From: Formicarius rufipectus
Lineage: Eukaryota > Chordata > Aves > Passeriformes > Formicariidae
Direction: 5' to 3'
NCBI GenBank assembly: GCA_013399695.1
Contig: VXAU01000684.1
Location: forward strand, 82,565 to 146,564
Length of the DNA: 64,000 bases
Part shown: in pieces, positions 47,516 through 61,420 of the stretch
How the letters are laid out: the number at the start of each line of letters is the position of its first letter
How positions within the stretch are numbered: the first letter of the stretch is position 1
Position numbers and translations under genes: made by a program
Notes under the pieces: generated by a model
What the model saw: only the letters and a program-made list of their open reading frames with translations
Told to the model about the DNA's origin: nothing
Databases searched by the model: none

Positions 47516-48005
47516 ACATTTATTTGGAATTGAATGCACATAACTGTGTGAACAGAGACCCTCGACCTCAGATCCATCACTGCCAGGACAGATCCATTCC
47601 CACTCTGCAAGCATGAAACCAAAAAGGAGCTGCCTTATCAGCACCCTCTGTCCTCCTCCCTCTCCCTGGCTTTTTTTCTTTGCTATCTCAAGCAGAAAAG
47701 TGTGGACAATAAAACACCCTTTGCAGAACAAATCCAAGCCTCCTGCTTTGTTCCCTGTGAGTATGGCACTGTGTAACTCCAATTATATTAAGGTCTTTTC
47801 AACCTTTCATACAAGGCATGAAAATATCCCCCACTCAAAGCACTCCCTTCTTACCAGACCAGTTGCCAGGTGGGACAAAAGGTCTTGGACTGGAACATGC
47901 CAAGTTATTAAGCTCCAACCTTATCATGAACATATTCTACAGAGAGATGTGAGGGACTGTTGGCGATTCACTGGCTTTTTCCTGGCATATGAAAAGAAAG
48001 AAATG

Positions 48006-48245
48006 GCCTTAAGCTGAAGAATGGCAGGTTTATACTCGATATTGGGAAGAATTCCCTCCCTGGGAGGGGGGGCAGGCCCTGGCACAGGGTGCCCAGAGAA
48101 GCTGTGGCTGCCCCAGCCCTGCAAGGGTCCCAGGTCAGGTTGGATGGGGCTTGGAGCACCCTGGGCTGGTGGGAGGTGTCCCTGCCCGTGGCAGGGAGTG
48201 GCACTGGGTGGGCTTTGAGGTCCCTTCCAACCCATGATCCTATGA
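48006..48245 (+). mobile_element. CR1 retroposon fragment
   Basis: A good copy from 'gccttaagctgaagaatggc' through 'ttccctccctgggaggggg' to 'ccaacccatgatcctatga'. It lies antisense to KANSL1. Confidence 0.93.
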
Positions 48246-49356
48246 AAGGCAGCACACCTGCACTGGTTGCTCCAGCAGTGGTGTCCCACAGTGCCTGTGC
48301 TGACAACGACCCTCCTGAGGCTGCTGCTGGGCTCAGTGCAAGACCAGCTGCAGCAGATCCCAGCCTTAATCCTCCAATGTGAGAAGGGGGAGAACCACAA
48401 CTGCAGGAGTCCAGTGGCTGCTGCTGCCCTCTGACAGGTGTGGACTCAAACCTGGAGCGGTGACAGAGCCTCAGTGTGCCCCTTCATGCCTAGCAGTCTT
48501 GGGACAATGAAGTCACTGTCCAAAGCCTCGTAAATAAAGTTTCTCTTTGTGAGAGTTGAACTCAGACAGGCAAGAAATGCAACCCAAACCCAACCCCCAC
48601 CTCCTGCCAGGACTCAGATAAAGACCAAACTCTGCTGCCATGTCCTGCCTCGCCAAAAGCAGGAAAGTCTCTGCACAGCCCCAGGTTGAAACCACCACGT
48701 CATTCCTTAGGACAAGAGCAGAGACACCCACTGGATCTAACGGGCTGGACCTGACAAACTGAACAAAGAGGAAATAAGACTGGTCACAATTCCAACACTC
48801 CTCTGCAGCCACTGCAAAAGGGATTGTGCAAACATATTTCATAAATAGGTCACAGAAGTGAGAAGGCAGATGACAGGCAGATGGCATGGAGAAAGGAGAC
48901 AAGGAAGAAGGGGTAAGAGCGTCTGAGCCAAGACAGAAGCATCCAAGGAATTCTTCAATGAAGACCCAGTTCAGTGTCATAGCCCTGTGCTCCGAACTTT
49001 ACGAGAGGTGAACATAAATGGAAAATCCATTTTACCTTGGACAAGGACCCCAGCACATGAAAAGCACATTTCTGAGCACAGGATGCTGTTCACCTTCCGG
49101 CACCTCAAATTCCGAGGTGTCATTCCTGGGAATGGAGCCAAAGTGCCCTGGTAAATCAGGGTCATAGAGACAGCATGAATTTGGGGCACACTGCCTTCAA
49201 TCTCAGCAAGACTCCCACTGGCATCAACATAACCTGTGTGCAAACTTCACAAGACAACTATCACCTGTGTGGGAATTACACCAGCACGTTCAGGAATCTG
49301 ACTGAAAACGGGAGGCCTCAGACTTCATCTCATCTGCTGACACAGGCCCAAAGGGA

Positions 49357-49506
49357 TCACAGAAGCACCGACTGGTTTGGGTGGAAGGGACCTTAGAAAT
49401 CACCCATTCCCACCCCCACACTTTCCACTAGCCAGGGCTGCTCCAAGCCCTGTCCCACCTGGCCTTGGACACCTCCAGGGATGGGGCAGCCACAGGTGCT
49501 CTGGCC
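49357..49506 (-). mobile_element. CR1 retroposon fragment
   Basis: 'atcacagaagcaccgactgg', 'gtggaagggaccttagaaat' and 'ccagggatggggcagccaca' define an inverted CR1 end. Confidence 0.9.
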
Positions 49507-51118
49507 AAGACACAATAAACCCCTCTCACAGCAGAGCCAGGAATGTCAGAACTGCAACACACTCCAGCATCTTCTGTACATGGTAGATTTTTTCCCAAGT
49601 CTAAATGAAAATTAATTCACTAACTTTTAAGAAGTATTTTTCTTTTTAGTGTTTAAATGCTTAAAGATAATTCTTTTGGAAAAAAACCTTTGGCACCCAA
49701 CAGGTTCTTAACCAAGACATCAGCACAACTCTCACAGAGCACACAAACGACATCCCAGGTGATGAGCAACTGAAAGGGTAGACCAGGAACAGGAGGCATT
49801 TTGAGTAGTTTCTGCAGTAACAAAAATCTAAATAAACCTTGATTGAAGGGACATAAAGCAGCGAGACACATCAGTGACAGCAGGATGGCTCACTGGTACT
49901 GACAGCACAGGGAAGCATGGAAACATACAACACCGGGACCATATTTAGCAGACACAGAAGAATACAGGGCACAATTACAGTGCTGGGATTTGTGTTTTCA
50001 AAAAAAGGAGACAAAAATGTTTTTGGATCAGTGAGGAAAGACACTGTTGGAATCAGAACACCACTATGAAGCCTTGTGGGGAGAAAAAAGGGGGGTGAGG
50101 GTAAATGACCCATCCCCAAGCCAGAAAATTTTAAGTAAATTACAAAAGTCATTACATCTGCTCAAATGTGAGCTCTCTTCAGAGGGCAAGAGGCAACAAA
50201 ATCACATTCACGAGGACTTGTGTTTGCAACACAGCTTCCCAGCTTAGCGGCAAGGGAGAAAACAAGAACTGATGGCTGCAAGACCAAACTAAGCAAGAAA
50301 AGTAGTTTTGAGAATTCATTCCAGCTGAAGCAAACAAGACTTTACTCAGCTAAACCACAGGGCCTTCATGGTGATCTCCTCTTACACAAATGATCTCATC
50401 TGGCCTCATGATCTAAGGCAAAAATAAGTATTCTTGACACCCTTTCTCTGAGGTTTTTTCCCTTCATTTCCCTGCGAGTTCTCTCAGGATCACTGTGTCT
50501 CCTTCCAGCAGCATTTCTGTCCCACTGCCCAATGCACTGCTCCATCCATCCCAGTCGTGTCCTGCTCTTCCCAGGCCAGCAACTGGGAGATGAAGATGCA
50601 CCATCCATACACCCTGTGTGCTTGTACGGGGAGAATTCAGGCTGAAAACATCTTCACTCCCAGCAACGTGTCCCAGCCATCAGTACCCAGCAAGTGTCGT
50701 GTCCAAACATTCAGCCATGCTAATTTTGACATGGATGAAAGACAGAGACAAGTGTTTGGATCCCCTGACAGAACCAGCTCCACCATGGAGGCTTTAATCC
50801 AAGGATTTTGTTACAGCTTTCATTAACTTCTCCCCAAAAGGTGCAGAGAGTGCTGAGATGCCCTCAGCTCACTGCCTTGCCCAGTAATGAAATGAGAATT
50901 TAAAAGGCGCTGGACAAGGATCTAGAACAGCAAACTTTGGTTGCTACAGGCTGCCTAAATGCATATTCAGAAAACAAAAGCCACCCAAATGGCACAGACT
51001 CAGCAGAAGGCAATGTCATCAGACCCAGTGTGTGCCACCTCCTTCAAACAAAGTCTGAAATGAAGAAAACTGGCAGGCAAGACCCCCATCCTTATGTGGA
51101 TTTGCTACTTGCCTCAAT

Positions 51119-51580
51119 TCATAGAATCACAGAATCCCAGCATTTGGGACTGGAAGTCCTGGTTTGGGTTGGAAGGCACCCTAGAGATCTCCAGTGCCAC
51201 CCCCTGCCATGGGCAGGGACACCTTCCACCAGCCCAGGTTGCTCCGAGCCCCGTCCAACCTGCCCTTGGACACTTCCAGGGGTAGGGTAGCCACAGCTTA
51301 GCTGGGAAATCCATTCACCTTCACCACTCTCCCAGGGAGGAACTTCTTCCCAATACCCCATCTACCCCTGCCCTCTGGCAGTTTGAAGCCATTCCCCCTC
51401 GTCCTGTTACTCCAGGCCCTTGGAAACAGTCTCTCTCCATGTTCCTGACAGGCTGATTCAGGCACTAGATGGCCACAATCAGGTCTCCCTGGTGCCTTCA
51501 CCTCCCCAGGCTGAACAATCCCAGTTCTCTCAGCCTTTCCCTGTAGGATGTGCTCCATCCTTCTGATCATCTTGGTGGCA
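51119..51580 (-). mobile_element. CR1 fragment, longest minus-strand copy
   Basis: About 462 bases. It starts with the terminal motifs 'tcatagaatcacagaatccc', continues through 'ccctgccatgggcagggaca' and 'ggaggaacttcttcccaata', and reaches the more 5' CR1 part 'caatcaggtctccctggtg' and 'gtgctccatccttctgatca'. It shares orientation with KANSL1. Confidence 0.94.
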
Positions 51581-53520
51581 ACCTACTCCATCATCCATTT
51601 CCAGCAGAGAGGAGAAGTGGTGCCTTGGTCAGGCAAACTGGTGCTTGAGGGATCCCAGCTCTGTGCCAGCCTCACCTACAGGGAAGCAAGGAGGGTTTGC
51701 TACCAAAATACCTCCCTGTAAAGCAAGACATGCTCAGCACAGCCAGGAGGTACACCTGCCTCCCTAAGCTGGAAATCCTGCTGGAAGGGAAGATGGAGCT
51801 CACACCTGCTTCACACATTACTCAGAGGACAATAAATAAACTAATTATGCTTGGGAAGTCATTAGTTATTTATAGCACGATGTCCAAACTGTTACCAGGA
51901 GAGCTTTAAGGAGATAAGGGTCACAGTCCTACCTGCACAGGGCATCCTAAAATACCTGGGCTGAGTTAAGAGTTGAAATAAAATGGAGTTCAAATGTAGC
52001 TAGTTCCTTAAAAGCAACCATCCAGCAGATGTTTGCTAAAAACCTTCACAGAAATATTAGTTCAAGACCTTTAGCAGAAGAGACGCAGAGCAGGGTCATG
52101 GAACCTGGAGGTGTCTGTTTTATTACACAGGTGAGCCGAGCAGGGCGAAATTCAAACACACAATTGGAACAGAGGCAGATGGAACAGACTTGGAACAGGC
52201 ATCTCTTCTGGTCTTCCTGCAGCTGCTTCTGGTGAGCAATCCCAGTGCTCCACCACAGCCACAGTCACCTTCCCACAGCCCCAGTCAAAACTCGGTGAAT
52301 CACACCCCAAGAAAAGGGCAAGCAACGAAAGTGTCCCAGCTCCAAGTCACTGGAGAATGTGATTACTCAGAGTGTGCTGCAGCTCATGGAAACAGAGCCA
52401 TGGGGTGATGAGGTGACACACCAGATCTGCAACATCAGTGCTCAGCTCTTCCTCCAGCACACACAGAGTGACCCATCACAAGTATCTGTCTCCTTGCCCA
52501 CACTGGTGCCAAAACACAAAGCCTTTTAAATGTATTTAGCAATAACCAAATCCTAAAACAAAAAAAGTAAAAAAAATGAGGTCCCTACTGATTTCACAGA
52601 GCAGGAAAAGAATAGGCTGCGCCCATTTTCAGCTGTTATTACAGAAAACATATGCAAAAGCAGGAAAAGCATTATCTAACTGCAGCAGTGCAGCATCTCC
52701 ACATCTGCTCACCAGGCACTTCAGGAGAGACTTCACTCAAAGGTATAGAAGGAGGGACAAGGGTGGGGGAATGAGAGGGTTAATAAATGTGCAAATTCAT
52801 CATGCACAACTCCGTTCAACCACCTACGATTCCATGATGCAAAGAGCTGACCATGTGTGTTTTCAGCTTTCCAAGCCCCCATAAACTCCTGCAAAACCTC
52901 TAAGGGTCTTGAGACAAAGTGGCTAAATCCCGGGGCAGTGAATAAAACCTGGAATCCTTCTCCACATTTCAATGCTTCTCCTGGTTATATTCTTTTATAG
53001 GACAACATCTCCCACTACAAGATTGAGAAACCAAGAAACTTCAATTGCTTCAAAACAGCAAAGAATCCTGGAGTAACTATTCCAGACTCCACAACACTGG
53101 TGGGAATAAATCCTTGGTGAATGCAGCTACAAAAAGCACCCTGTGCCCTCTTCCCCTTTCAACTTGCTAAAATAAGACTTAAGAGGAAATCTGCCAAGAC
53201 ACTGAAGAATAAGGCCACCTGTTCTGCTAAGAGAACTAAAGGAAGCAACAATAACCCACAGCAAAAGCACAAAGATAAAGGTTTTTAAAGCTGCACCACA
53301 ACCCAAGCAAGCCAGGAATGGTTTTCAAGGACTTAACACCCCGTGATGTGGCCTCTTGTCCCTGGGAATGAGAGATCTCGAAGCTCCTCAGTCCCCCTGT
53401 GCACAAGGTAACAGCATGGTCTCCAGAGGTCCTGACAGAAGTATTCACGGAGCAATTTAAATCAAAATTATAGAAGAAAACCAACCAAACAAAAAAAACC
53501 AACCACATTTTAAAATGTTG

Positions 53521-53671
53521 AAGCTGTGGCTGGCCCATCCCTGCAAGTGTCCAAGGCCAGCTTGGATGGGGCTTGGAACAACGTGAGCTAGTGGGAGGTG
53601 TCCCTGCCCATGGCACGGGGTGGCACTGGATGGGCTTTAAGGTCCTTCCAACCCAAAACATTCTGGGATGA
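53521..53671 (+). mobile_element. CR1 3'-end fragment
   Basis: 'aagctgtggctggcccatcc', 'ctagtgggaggtgtccctgc' and 'aacccaaaacattctggga' show a truncated copy. Confidence 0.9.
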
Positions 53672-56600
53672 AGCTATTTTTAGCACTCCCTGTCAGAGTC
53701 TGGGAGCCTGTGCTGTGCTCCCAGTGCTGTGTTTAATACTACACACAATGCAGAGAGCAGCCAGCTGTCAGACTTGAGTGAATGTCACCTAAAAGAAAGT
53801 TTAAGGCTTAAGTGCCAGGTTAGTTCATGTTTGTGTAGTGCTCTCAAGATGAAAACACTCCATTGCTAAGCATTATCATCATCAAGTCTAATGAGAGCAG
53901 ACTTGGCTCTAGGAGAGATACTAGAATTACATACACACAAATTAAAACATTTGGATCCTCTCCAGAGCAGATCCTTCCAAATCTGTCTTTCTGCCTGTCA
54001 GTACACAGCTCCCCAAATGTCTGCTTTTTGGAGACATGGGACAGAAATCCACACAGCCAAGCTCCTAAATGTAAGTAATATCAACACCCATTCCTGCATT
54101 GCAGAAGATTATCCTTAATGTAAGAGAAAAGGCAGCTTCACTTGTCATGGGACACCCAGAGAGCTTGGAAAGTTTCACCTTTAGGGCCTTCACAGTGCAA
54201 CAGCAAAGCCCTTCCGTGAGAAAGTTTAGTGAAAGAAAAGTTCTAAAAAGTTCAACTAAATTATTACATATAAACATTAAATATTTGTATAAATATTTAC
54301 ATGTACTAGTCCCAAAATGAGGCTCAGGCAAGAAGCAAAGAAACTTCCAAGCTTCCACAAAAAGCATGGAAAGCCACAAAAAGTGGCTTCATCTGAAAAT
54401 CCAAGCCCAGATCTCTTTCCTTGTACCTGAAAAAGCCTCTAAAGTACTGCACAGGGAGCTCCTGGAACAGAGTTCAGCCTTTGATTAAACTTTATTTTCC
54501 TCTTGCAGTACAGTGAGTACTCACATATCAAAAGCCCTGACAAAATTCCTAAGGCTTCAAATTCTTCTTATTCCTAATGAAAACCAGCCTGGTTGGAGTT
54601 GTGAACATTGTCCCTGTTACTGTGATTCCCAAGTTTTGGGACCCAGGATTGCTGATCCGGATGCTGTGGCCAGAACAACCCTCTGGAGCATCCTGGCACC
54701 AGCTGGGCCGAGGCAGCCCAGGCAGCAGCACTTCATCACTCCTCTTTTCCTGGGCACTTTGGGCAGGGGAGTAAAAAAATACACTGTGCCAAGACATCAA
54801 CAGAGCAGGCAGAAAATACCAGGAGGGATGTCTTTGTCAGGGGAACAAACAAAAATGTAAGAGGGTGGGAGGGGCAAGTTTCAGGGATGAAAAGAAGCAG
54901 GAGTTCTGCTGTTTTATGAGTCCTGTCCAGTGTTCCCCCTCCATTTTTATTTTTTTTTTAATAAAATAGGAAAGAGGTGTCTCTAACAGAAGGTGCAGCA
55001 CAGCCACCCCTCTGCCTCCTGCCACGTGCTCCGGTCCTGATTACAGCCCAGCTGGAAACACTCCCGTGGTGTGAGCAGAGCTCGGCCCCACTCCCTGCAC
55101 GGGGGAGCAGGGCAGGAAAATGTTTGTTGCCCAGTGCTGCCCGGCTGGGGAGGCGAGGGAGCAGCCCGGGATGAGCTGGGCTCCACGTGGCACCGCTGGA
55201 ACCCTTGGGCAGAGGCCGGGCTGCAGGTGGGCAGGGGCACAGCTGGAGCACGGGGATCCTCAGCAAACCACACACCCCCTGCAACAGCCCCGCACCTGCA
55301 GCTCTCCAAACAACAGTCAGGTCAAACCCAGGCCTGGCCCTGGGCTGAGAGTCCGATGGTCAGAGCATGAGCACAAGGAGGGATGTGCTGAGTGAGCCAA
55401 GAACATCCTTGAACACACACAGGTTTTCAGAGCAAAAGTCCAGGAGAGAAAAAGGAGACCATAGAGAGAAAACTTTTGACTGAACACCATCAGCTGATGT
55501 CTGCCTTAAAATTTCACAGCTATTCCAAAAAGGAGGGGATTTAATCACCTACTTCCCCCATACTTTCCTTTTCTTGTATTCATCTCAGGTATTTTTAACA
55601 TCTATGGGACACATATGTATTAAGCTCTGCTGGAGCTTATCATTACACCTAAAATAACAACAGTCCCTTAAGTTTTGACTTAAAGCATCCTAACAGAAAG
55701 TACAAGCCCAATTTTTAAGTGACAAGTATTTTGTTGATTACAGAGCCTTTTTCACATACTCCCAGTTCTCAAATATACTAATCACCACACAAAGCCCATC
55801 GAGGCAGCTGGTAGCAGTTCTCCCCCAAATATCAGAGCAATAACAGGAGAAGGACTAAAATACAGACAGAATTTTCATAGAACATGTTACTAGAACATAT
55901 TTCAGTGACTGCAAGAAGGAATTTCAGAGCTGCAGTCTAGATGATCTTATTTTTAAAAGCACACAACTTCAAAGCAGGGAGATATGTTCTGCCATGAAGC
56001 AGCACTGAACTTGGCTGGCTTCCCTACTCTCTGCAAAGAGCACTAAAGGAACACTGTTCCCCCCCAGCAGACAGCAAACACTGGCACATATTTCCAGGGA
56101 GACACCTGTGAGCATCAGGGGAGCTCACAGAGCACAGCAGAGGTGGCCACAGTGGCCCAATGAATCTTGGAGCTCCACAAGGCTGAGAGAAGAGGGGGAC
56201 ACCAGGATTGAGGGTCCAGATGTCACCGTGACTCTTTTTGATGCAAACACTCTCCTGCTCTTTCTCAACTCCGTGGCAATAGTCAGAGACAGTACAGAGA
56301 TGTTTTGTGTTCACCAGGGAAGAATTACAAGAGGATGTTTAGCCACATTCCACAGATAAGTCTTACCACCCAGAGTAGTATTTTCCCTTTATTTCTCTAA
56401 GGCAAAAACCAAAATGCTGCAAAACCCACTTTGGGCTCTGGTCAAGGATTATCTATACTTTTTTTTTACTTCAGAAACAGAGCTCTTCATGCAAACTGCC
56501 AAGTATTCCTGCTAAGGGACTGCAAAAGCCTCATTCCCGAAAAGCTGGGGCAACAGGCAATGCTGGTTACAACTGCAACTTGAGACACAGAACATACCCA

Positions 56601-57388
56601 GGCAATATAAACTATTCCATTTAAAAGTCCAATAGCAGATACTTTCATAGTCTCTAGTTTGAAAACAAAGAAAGAGTGTAGTAAGAGCCATGGGAGCTAA
56701 AAAGCAGCAGTTACTGGTTTTGAGTAAAATATCCCTCCCAGAGTGACCAGTCCAGACTGATACAGAGGATCCCAACACTGACATTCATAAGGCAGCAAAG
56801 AACTTGAGACTTATATCCTCTGATACACAATGAGAACTTTAAAACAATAAAAAATGCTGCAAGAAGTCATTTCAATCGTATAAATGAAGTCCTGGACTAA
56901 CTGGCAACTGAACTCAGTTTAGTTTATTAAGAACAAATTAATTTGCAACCCCTTAATTCCATTTGAAGGCTAAGCAAAGCTTACAGGCTTTTTTCTTATT
57001 GGCAAGTCTCACCTTTAAAAGTTCCTTATCCAACAGCTCGGCTTTTGCCATAGCAAGTTAGAGCACAAAGGTAAGACCCCAGCAGTGAAGAAGCCAGAAA
57101 TGAGGCACCAAACTACAAGAATTTAACCATGTTTAAGTATTTTGCATCCTGTTATCCACACAATGTTACAGTAAGTGTTAGAAGAGAGGTTAAACCTCAT
57201 GTTTCAGAATTAAGAACAACATCTAACCAACATGAGTGAACCATGCCATGAAGAGCAGATCCTCCTTCTTAGTTTTCATATTTTAAGTACACAGATGTGG
57301 TTGTAGGAACAGAGTTGTGTGGTCCAGACTAAATCCTCTGTGTAATAAAACTACTGACCCATAGAGAAAGAGCAAGACTGAATTTTGG

Positions 57389-57622
57389 GCAGGTTTAGAT
57401 TAGATACAGGAAGAAATTTAGTTGCTTGTGAGGGTGGGAAGGCCCTGGCACAGCTTGCCCAGAGAAGCTGTGGCTGCCCCAGTTCTGCAAGTGTCCCAGG
57501 CCAGGTTGGACGGGGCTTGGAGCACCCTGGGCTGGTGGGAGGTGGCCCTGCCCGTGGCAGGGGGTTGTACTGGGTGGGCTTTGAGGTCCCTTCCAGCCCA
57601 AACCATCCTGTGACTCCATGAA
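57389..57622 (+). mobile_element. CR1 retroposon fragment
   Basis: 'gcaggtttagattagataca', 'ggaaggccctggcacagctt' and 'ccatcctgtgactccatga' define a well-preserved copy. Confidence 0.93.
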
Positions 57623-58609
57623 ATGAAGCAGGTGGCATTTTTTGTGGATTGGCTGTACCACAAGAAGCCTGCCACAGCCCCCAAGAATTCACATTCAAAC
57701 TCTCAAAACACGTTGCTTTTACCTAGTGACCCACACCTCACCTCCTGCTCGCCCTAAACACAATCCTGCAAAAGAGCAGAATGCTGCTGATCCTTTACAA
57801 AAGAGCTCCCCAGAACGCTGCATTAATTTAATCTCATTTTGATACAGAAAGATTCAGTATTTCATTCTGCAAGGGAGATACTTTCTACTGTGTCAAGGCA
57901 GAGAACAAGAAATCAAACTAATGAGTTCACAGCCACATTGTTGGTTTCACACAGACTGAAACTTCACAATATGAGAGAATAAACTGCCTTCTCGAGCAAT
58001 TAAGCAGCATTTTCTATACACAAAAGTACATCCTCCTTGCGTGTCACCAAACACCGCACGGATTCCAAGCAACTCAGCTGCTCTTGGTAATCCAAAAAGA
58101 AAAAAAAAAAAAGAAAGAAATGCTCTCTCTTGCTGGCAAGGTGAATTACTGGAAGGCTCTTTCCTTGTCAAGGACAATGCGGGTTTGTACCAAGCGGACG
58201 TGGCAGGTCTGCCACTGCTCGGCAGCTCCTCCCCGCTGGAACTGCAAACAGGGCAGTCCCCAAACCACAGCACCGGGAACCAGGGGCTGCGTGGGCAGAG
58301 GATGCAACCACAGCACTGGGCAAAGTCGACCCCAACTCTGCACAGGGTGGGGAAAGGACAAACAGCACACAGGGAAATGTCCCCTTTGTCACCAAGGTGT
58401 GTTTTTCAGCTCTTCTCCCTCCCTAAATGAACAGCCCTATGAGGTTCTGTCTGCAGAGTGACAGCCCCAGTTTGTGCAGCCTCAGGAACTCAACACCAGC
58501 AGCTCCAGGAGGTTTGTGTCGCTGTCACAGCTTTGGAGGATTCAGTTCTTCATGGGCAGGTGCCAGGACTGCAATAGGAGTGACAATCCCAAACACCAGA
58601 GCCAGCAGA

Positions 58610-58848
58610 TTGGAATCCCAGAATGGTTTGGGTTGGAAGGGACCTTAAAAATCATCATGTTCCAACCCCCTGCCATGAGCAGGGACACCTTTCACTAGCC
58701 CAGGTTGCTCCAATGTGGCCTTGGACATGTGCAGGGATGGGGTAGCCACAGCTTCTCCAGGTAACCTGTGCCAGGGCCTCCCAACCCACACAGGAAGAAC
58801 TTCTTCCTAATATCCCATCCAAATCTTTCCACTTTTAGTTTAAAACAA
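58610..58848 (-). mobile_element. CR1 retroposon fragment
   Basis: 'ttggaatcccagaatggttt', 'gggaccttaaaaatcatcat' and 'ggaagaacttcttcctaata' define an inverted copy lying 1 kb from the direct copy at 57389-57622. Confidence 0.93.
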
Positions 58849-59998
58849 TTCTGACCTGGCGTTGAACATTTCCAGGGATGGGGCATCATTTCCTTCTGCT
58901 CTCTCCTGAAAACAACTGAGACTTCAGCCCAGAAAGAGAACTATAAACCAATGCATCAAACTCCCCTTCGGATGAAAGTCAACACAACAACCCAAGATAC
59001 CCAGCTCTGTGTCCAAAACAGAGGAAAGGGAGATGCTCTTTGCATGATCTACAGAAGATCAGAAAGTTCAGGGTAAAAGGTGCAAAGAGATGCCATGAGA
59101 ACAAGATGTGGTAAGAAAACACCAAGAACTGGATTAATTTAGGATAAAAAGAGATGGTTATATCTTAATTGTATTGGTAAGAAAAATGATCCTTATCCTC
59201 CCATTTCATCCCTATTTCTCAGAGCCAAATCAAAACCCCCTGTTTGTACCACTCTGATCCCTCCAAAAGCGCTTCATGTCACACACACTGCTGGTCACTC
59301 CAGCAGAAATTCATTTTTCTTGGACAAATTTTCCACAGCCCTTTCAATGAGGTTCAGCCAAGACACACTCTCTACTCCTGGACTTTTCACAAAGACTAGA
59401 TAATGTTTGCCTCATGCCAAGACACCAGGCAGGGGACAGAAGAAAACTATCTGTAGAGAAAACCAGGAGTGTTTCCACCTTCTGAGCGAACTCCTCTGCA
59501 GTTCAACCACCACATTTTTAAAGAATCTCAGACTGATTTTATTTTCATCCTGCGTGAAGCCTGCAACAAATATTTAGTCATCTAATAGAGCTTTGGAAAG
59601 GAAGAAAAGAGAGAGGAATACTGGTCTGTTTCTTTAGTTTGGACCCTTCACAGTCAACAGTACGTTCTTTAAAACTGGGCTTTGATTTCCAAGAATGGAT
59701 TCTTCTGGAAGGTGGGATATTTTTAGAAGATGTTTTGACTGGCAGCACTGAGACTTCTCATCGAAGAGGCTGAGCTTCCATCTTTATCCCAACCCTCCTC
59801 AGTCTCTCAAAAAAATGTATCAACCTCATCAGGAGAGTATTTTAATCGAAGATCTGTTCAGGGGGATTTTCCTGTTGTTTAAGGGGAGAGGGAGTGAATG
59901 GAGCATTACTCACCCTGCAGTCACCACTTTCTGGGAGCTGGGCTTTTCCAGAGAGGTGAATACCAGAATTATTTCTTTTTTTTTTGTCATTTAATTCT

Positions 59999-60741
59999 TT
60001 TATTTACAAGCACAGGCAAAGCATGTCACATTTATGTGTCTAAAAGCCAGGACAAGAGCCAAAAAAATGGAGTTAGGGCAACTTTCAGTCAAGTAATCCA
60101 TGACCAAGGGCAGCAAACGAAAATAGTTTGTAGTATTACAACATCTTCCAGACTTTAACACTTGGCAGAATTTAAAAAGGTTCCCACAAAGAACAGAATC
60201 GAGATTCTCAATCTACTGAGTGTTCTACAATCTGCTGCAAATAGTGTTGCCAGGCTGAAAGGACCCACCAACCAAGGTCTGATGCATGAGAACAGCACAA
60301 ACTGGATTGCTCCCCATCCAGTGAGCGAGACTGGGCTGGCTGAGCTGGAGACTTTGCTGCTTTGGGACTTCCCTGACTCGTCCCAGCTTCCTTTGCACAT
60401 GTCAGAAGAAAGCACAGAACACAAGAGACATCTTCAAACACATTCAAAAACTTTAAAGTCAAGAGTTCCACAGCAAAAGACAACACAAGAGTCATTGTAC
60501 CGCAAAGAGCCACAGAGGGTCCAAAGGACCATGTGGGATGAGCAGCCAAACTGCTTCCCATGAGCACCTCTCCAGACCTGGGGGATCCCCGGCTTGGGAA
60601 GAGAGAGGACGCATCTGTTCATCAGAGGAGCTGGCATGAGCTGTGGTAAGAGCCAGAACCAACATGCAGCCATCGTAGCTCAGCACTGTCAGCTCACTGG
60701 AAGGGAGTTCATGAGTACCAGAAAGGCTGGGATGTTTTAAA
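59999..60741 (-). other. Possible alternative terminal exon or processed retrocopy
   Basis: On the KANSL1 strand a strong acceptor-like tract 'gttttttatttag' ends at 60742. It is followed by an 82-codon frame to a stop at 60492-60494, about 490 bases without a frame, then AATAAA (plus TTTATT at 59999-60004) and 'agaattaaatgac' before ten A. The acceptor phase (one leading base) matches the phase left open by KANSL1 exon 2, since exon 3 also begins with one completing base. So the block could be an intronic polyadenylation exon giving a truncated KANSL1. The A run after the hexamer equally fits a processed retrocopy; by eye I found no target-site duplication. I do not recognise the peptide (starts LKHPSLSGTHELPSS). 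Confidence 0.3.
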
Positions 60742-61390
60742 CTAAATAAAAAACAAAAAGTACATGGTACAAAATGTCCCTCTGAAATTACTGTACAATG
60801 CCAGGACTTTAAAAGTGACATTACACAGCTTTAAGAGGCAACTAGTGCTTGAAAAAGGGAGATTTTTGCACAGATTTCTACATTATCCAAGATATCTCTG
60901 TGAGGCAAGACAACACTTTTCCATTCAGCTCTCTGCCCTAAAAGCTGCTCAGAGGTTCAATTTTGAAGATTAATCCTGGAGAGAGTGGGGCAGCTCCTGT
61001 TCTCCACAGTAGAGAGGAGGAGGAGGAACCTGTCTGCTCCACAGCATTCTGAGACAACAGCATAAGCCACAGTTAAGTAGATAATCACAAATTCCAAGAA
61101 CCTCCTTTATCTCACCAAGCATCAGCTAAATAAATAAACCAAGATGCCTTTGGACAACTTACTCTCAGAAATTAAGTGAAACACTGGAGAGCTCCATTAC
61201 TTCAAGTAATACTTCCATTTGCAGCAGGTCAGCAGTTCCCAAGGGCAGCGAGGACAGGAACAGACACATCCCACTATTCCTCATGCCACAAAGTTCCCAA
61301 GCGCTGAGCAACAAGCACCCAACTCTCTTTAAAACTCCAGTGGATCTCTGTAGGACCAGAGAGTAACAACAAAAAAAAGAAAAAAGGAAA

Positions 61391-61420
61391 AAAAAAAAAA
61401 GGGGGGGGGGGGGGGGGGGG
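61391..61420. repeat. A/G homopolymer junction with 20 G
   Basis: An A-rich stretch from about 61371 ends in an unbroken A run that passes directly into 20 consecutive G at 61401-61420. On the KANSL1 strand it is C20 then T-rich. A quadruplex-capable homopolymer of this length is error-prone in sequencing, so the count may not be exact. Confidence 0.85.

Noticed and set aside
47924..48400. Minus-strand frames such as 158 and 112 codons over CR1
   Set aside because: They are translations of the antisense of a CR1 3' fragment; the same peptides recur at 35592, 51114 and 57395, which exposes their repeat origin.
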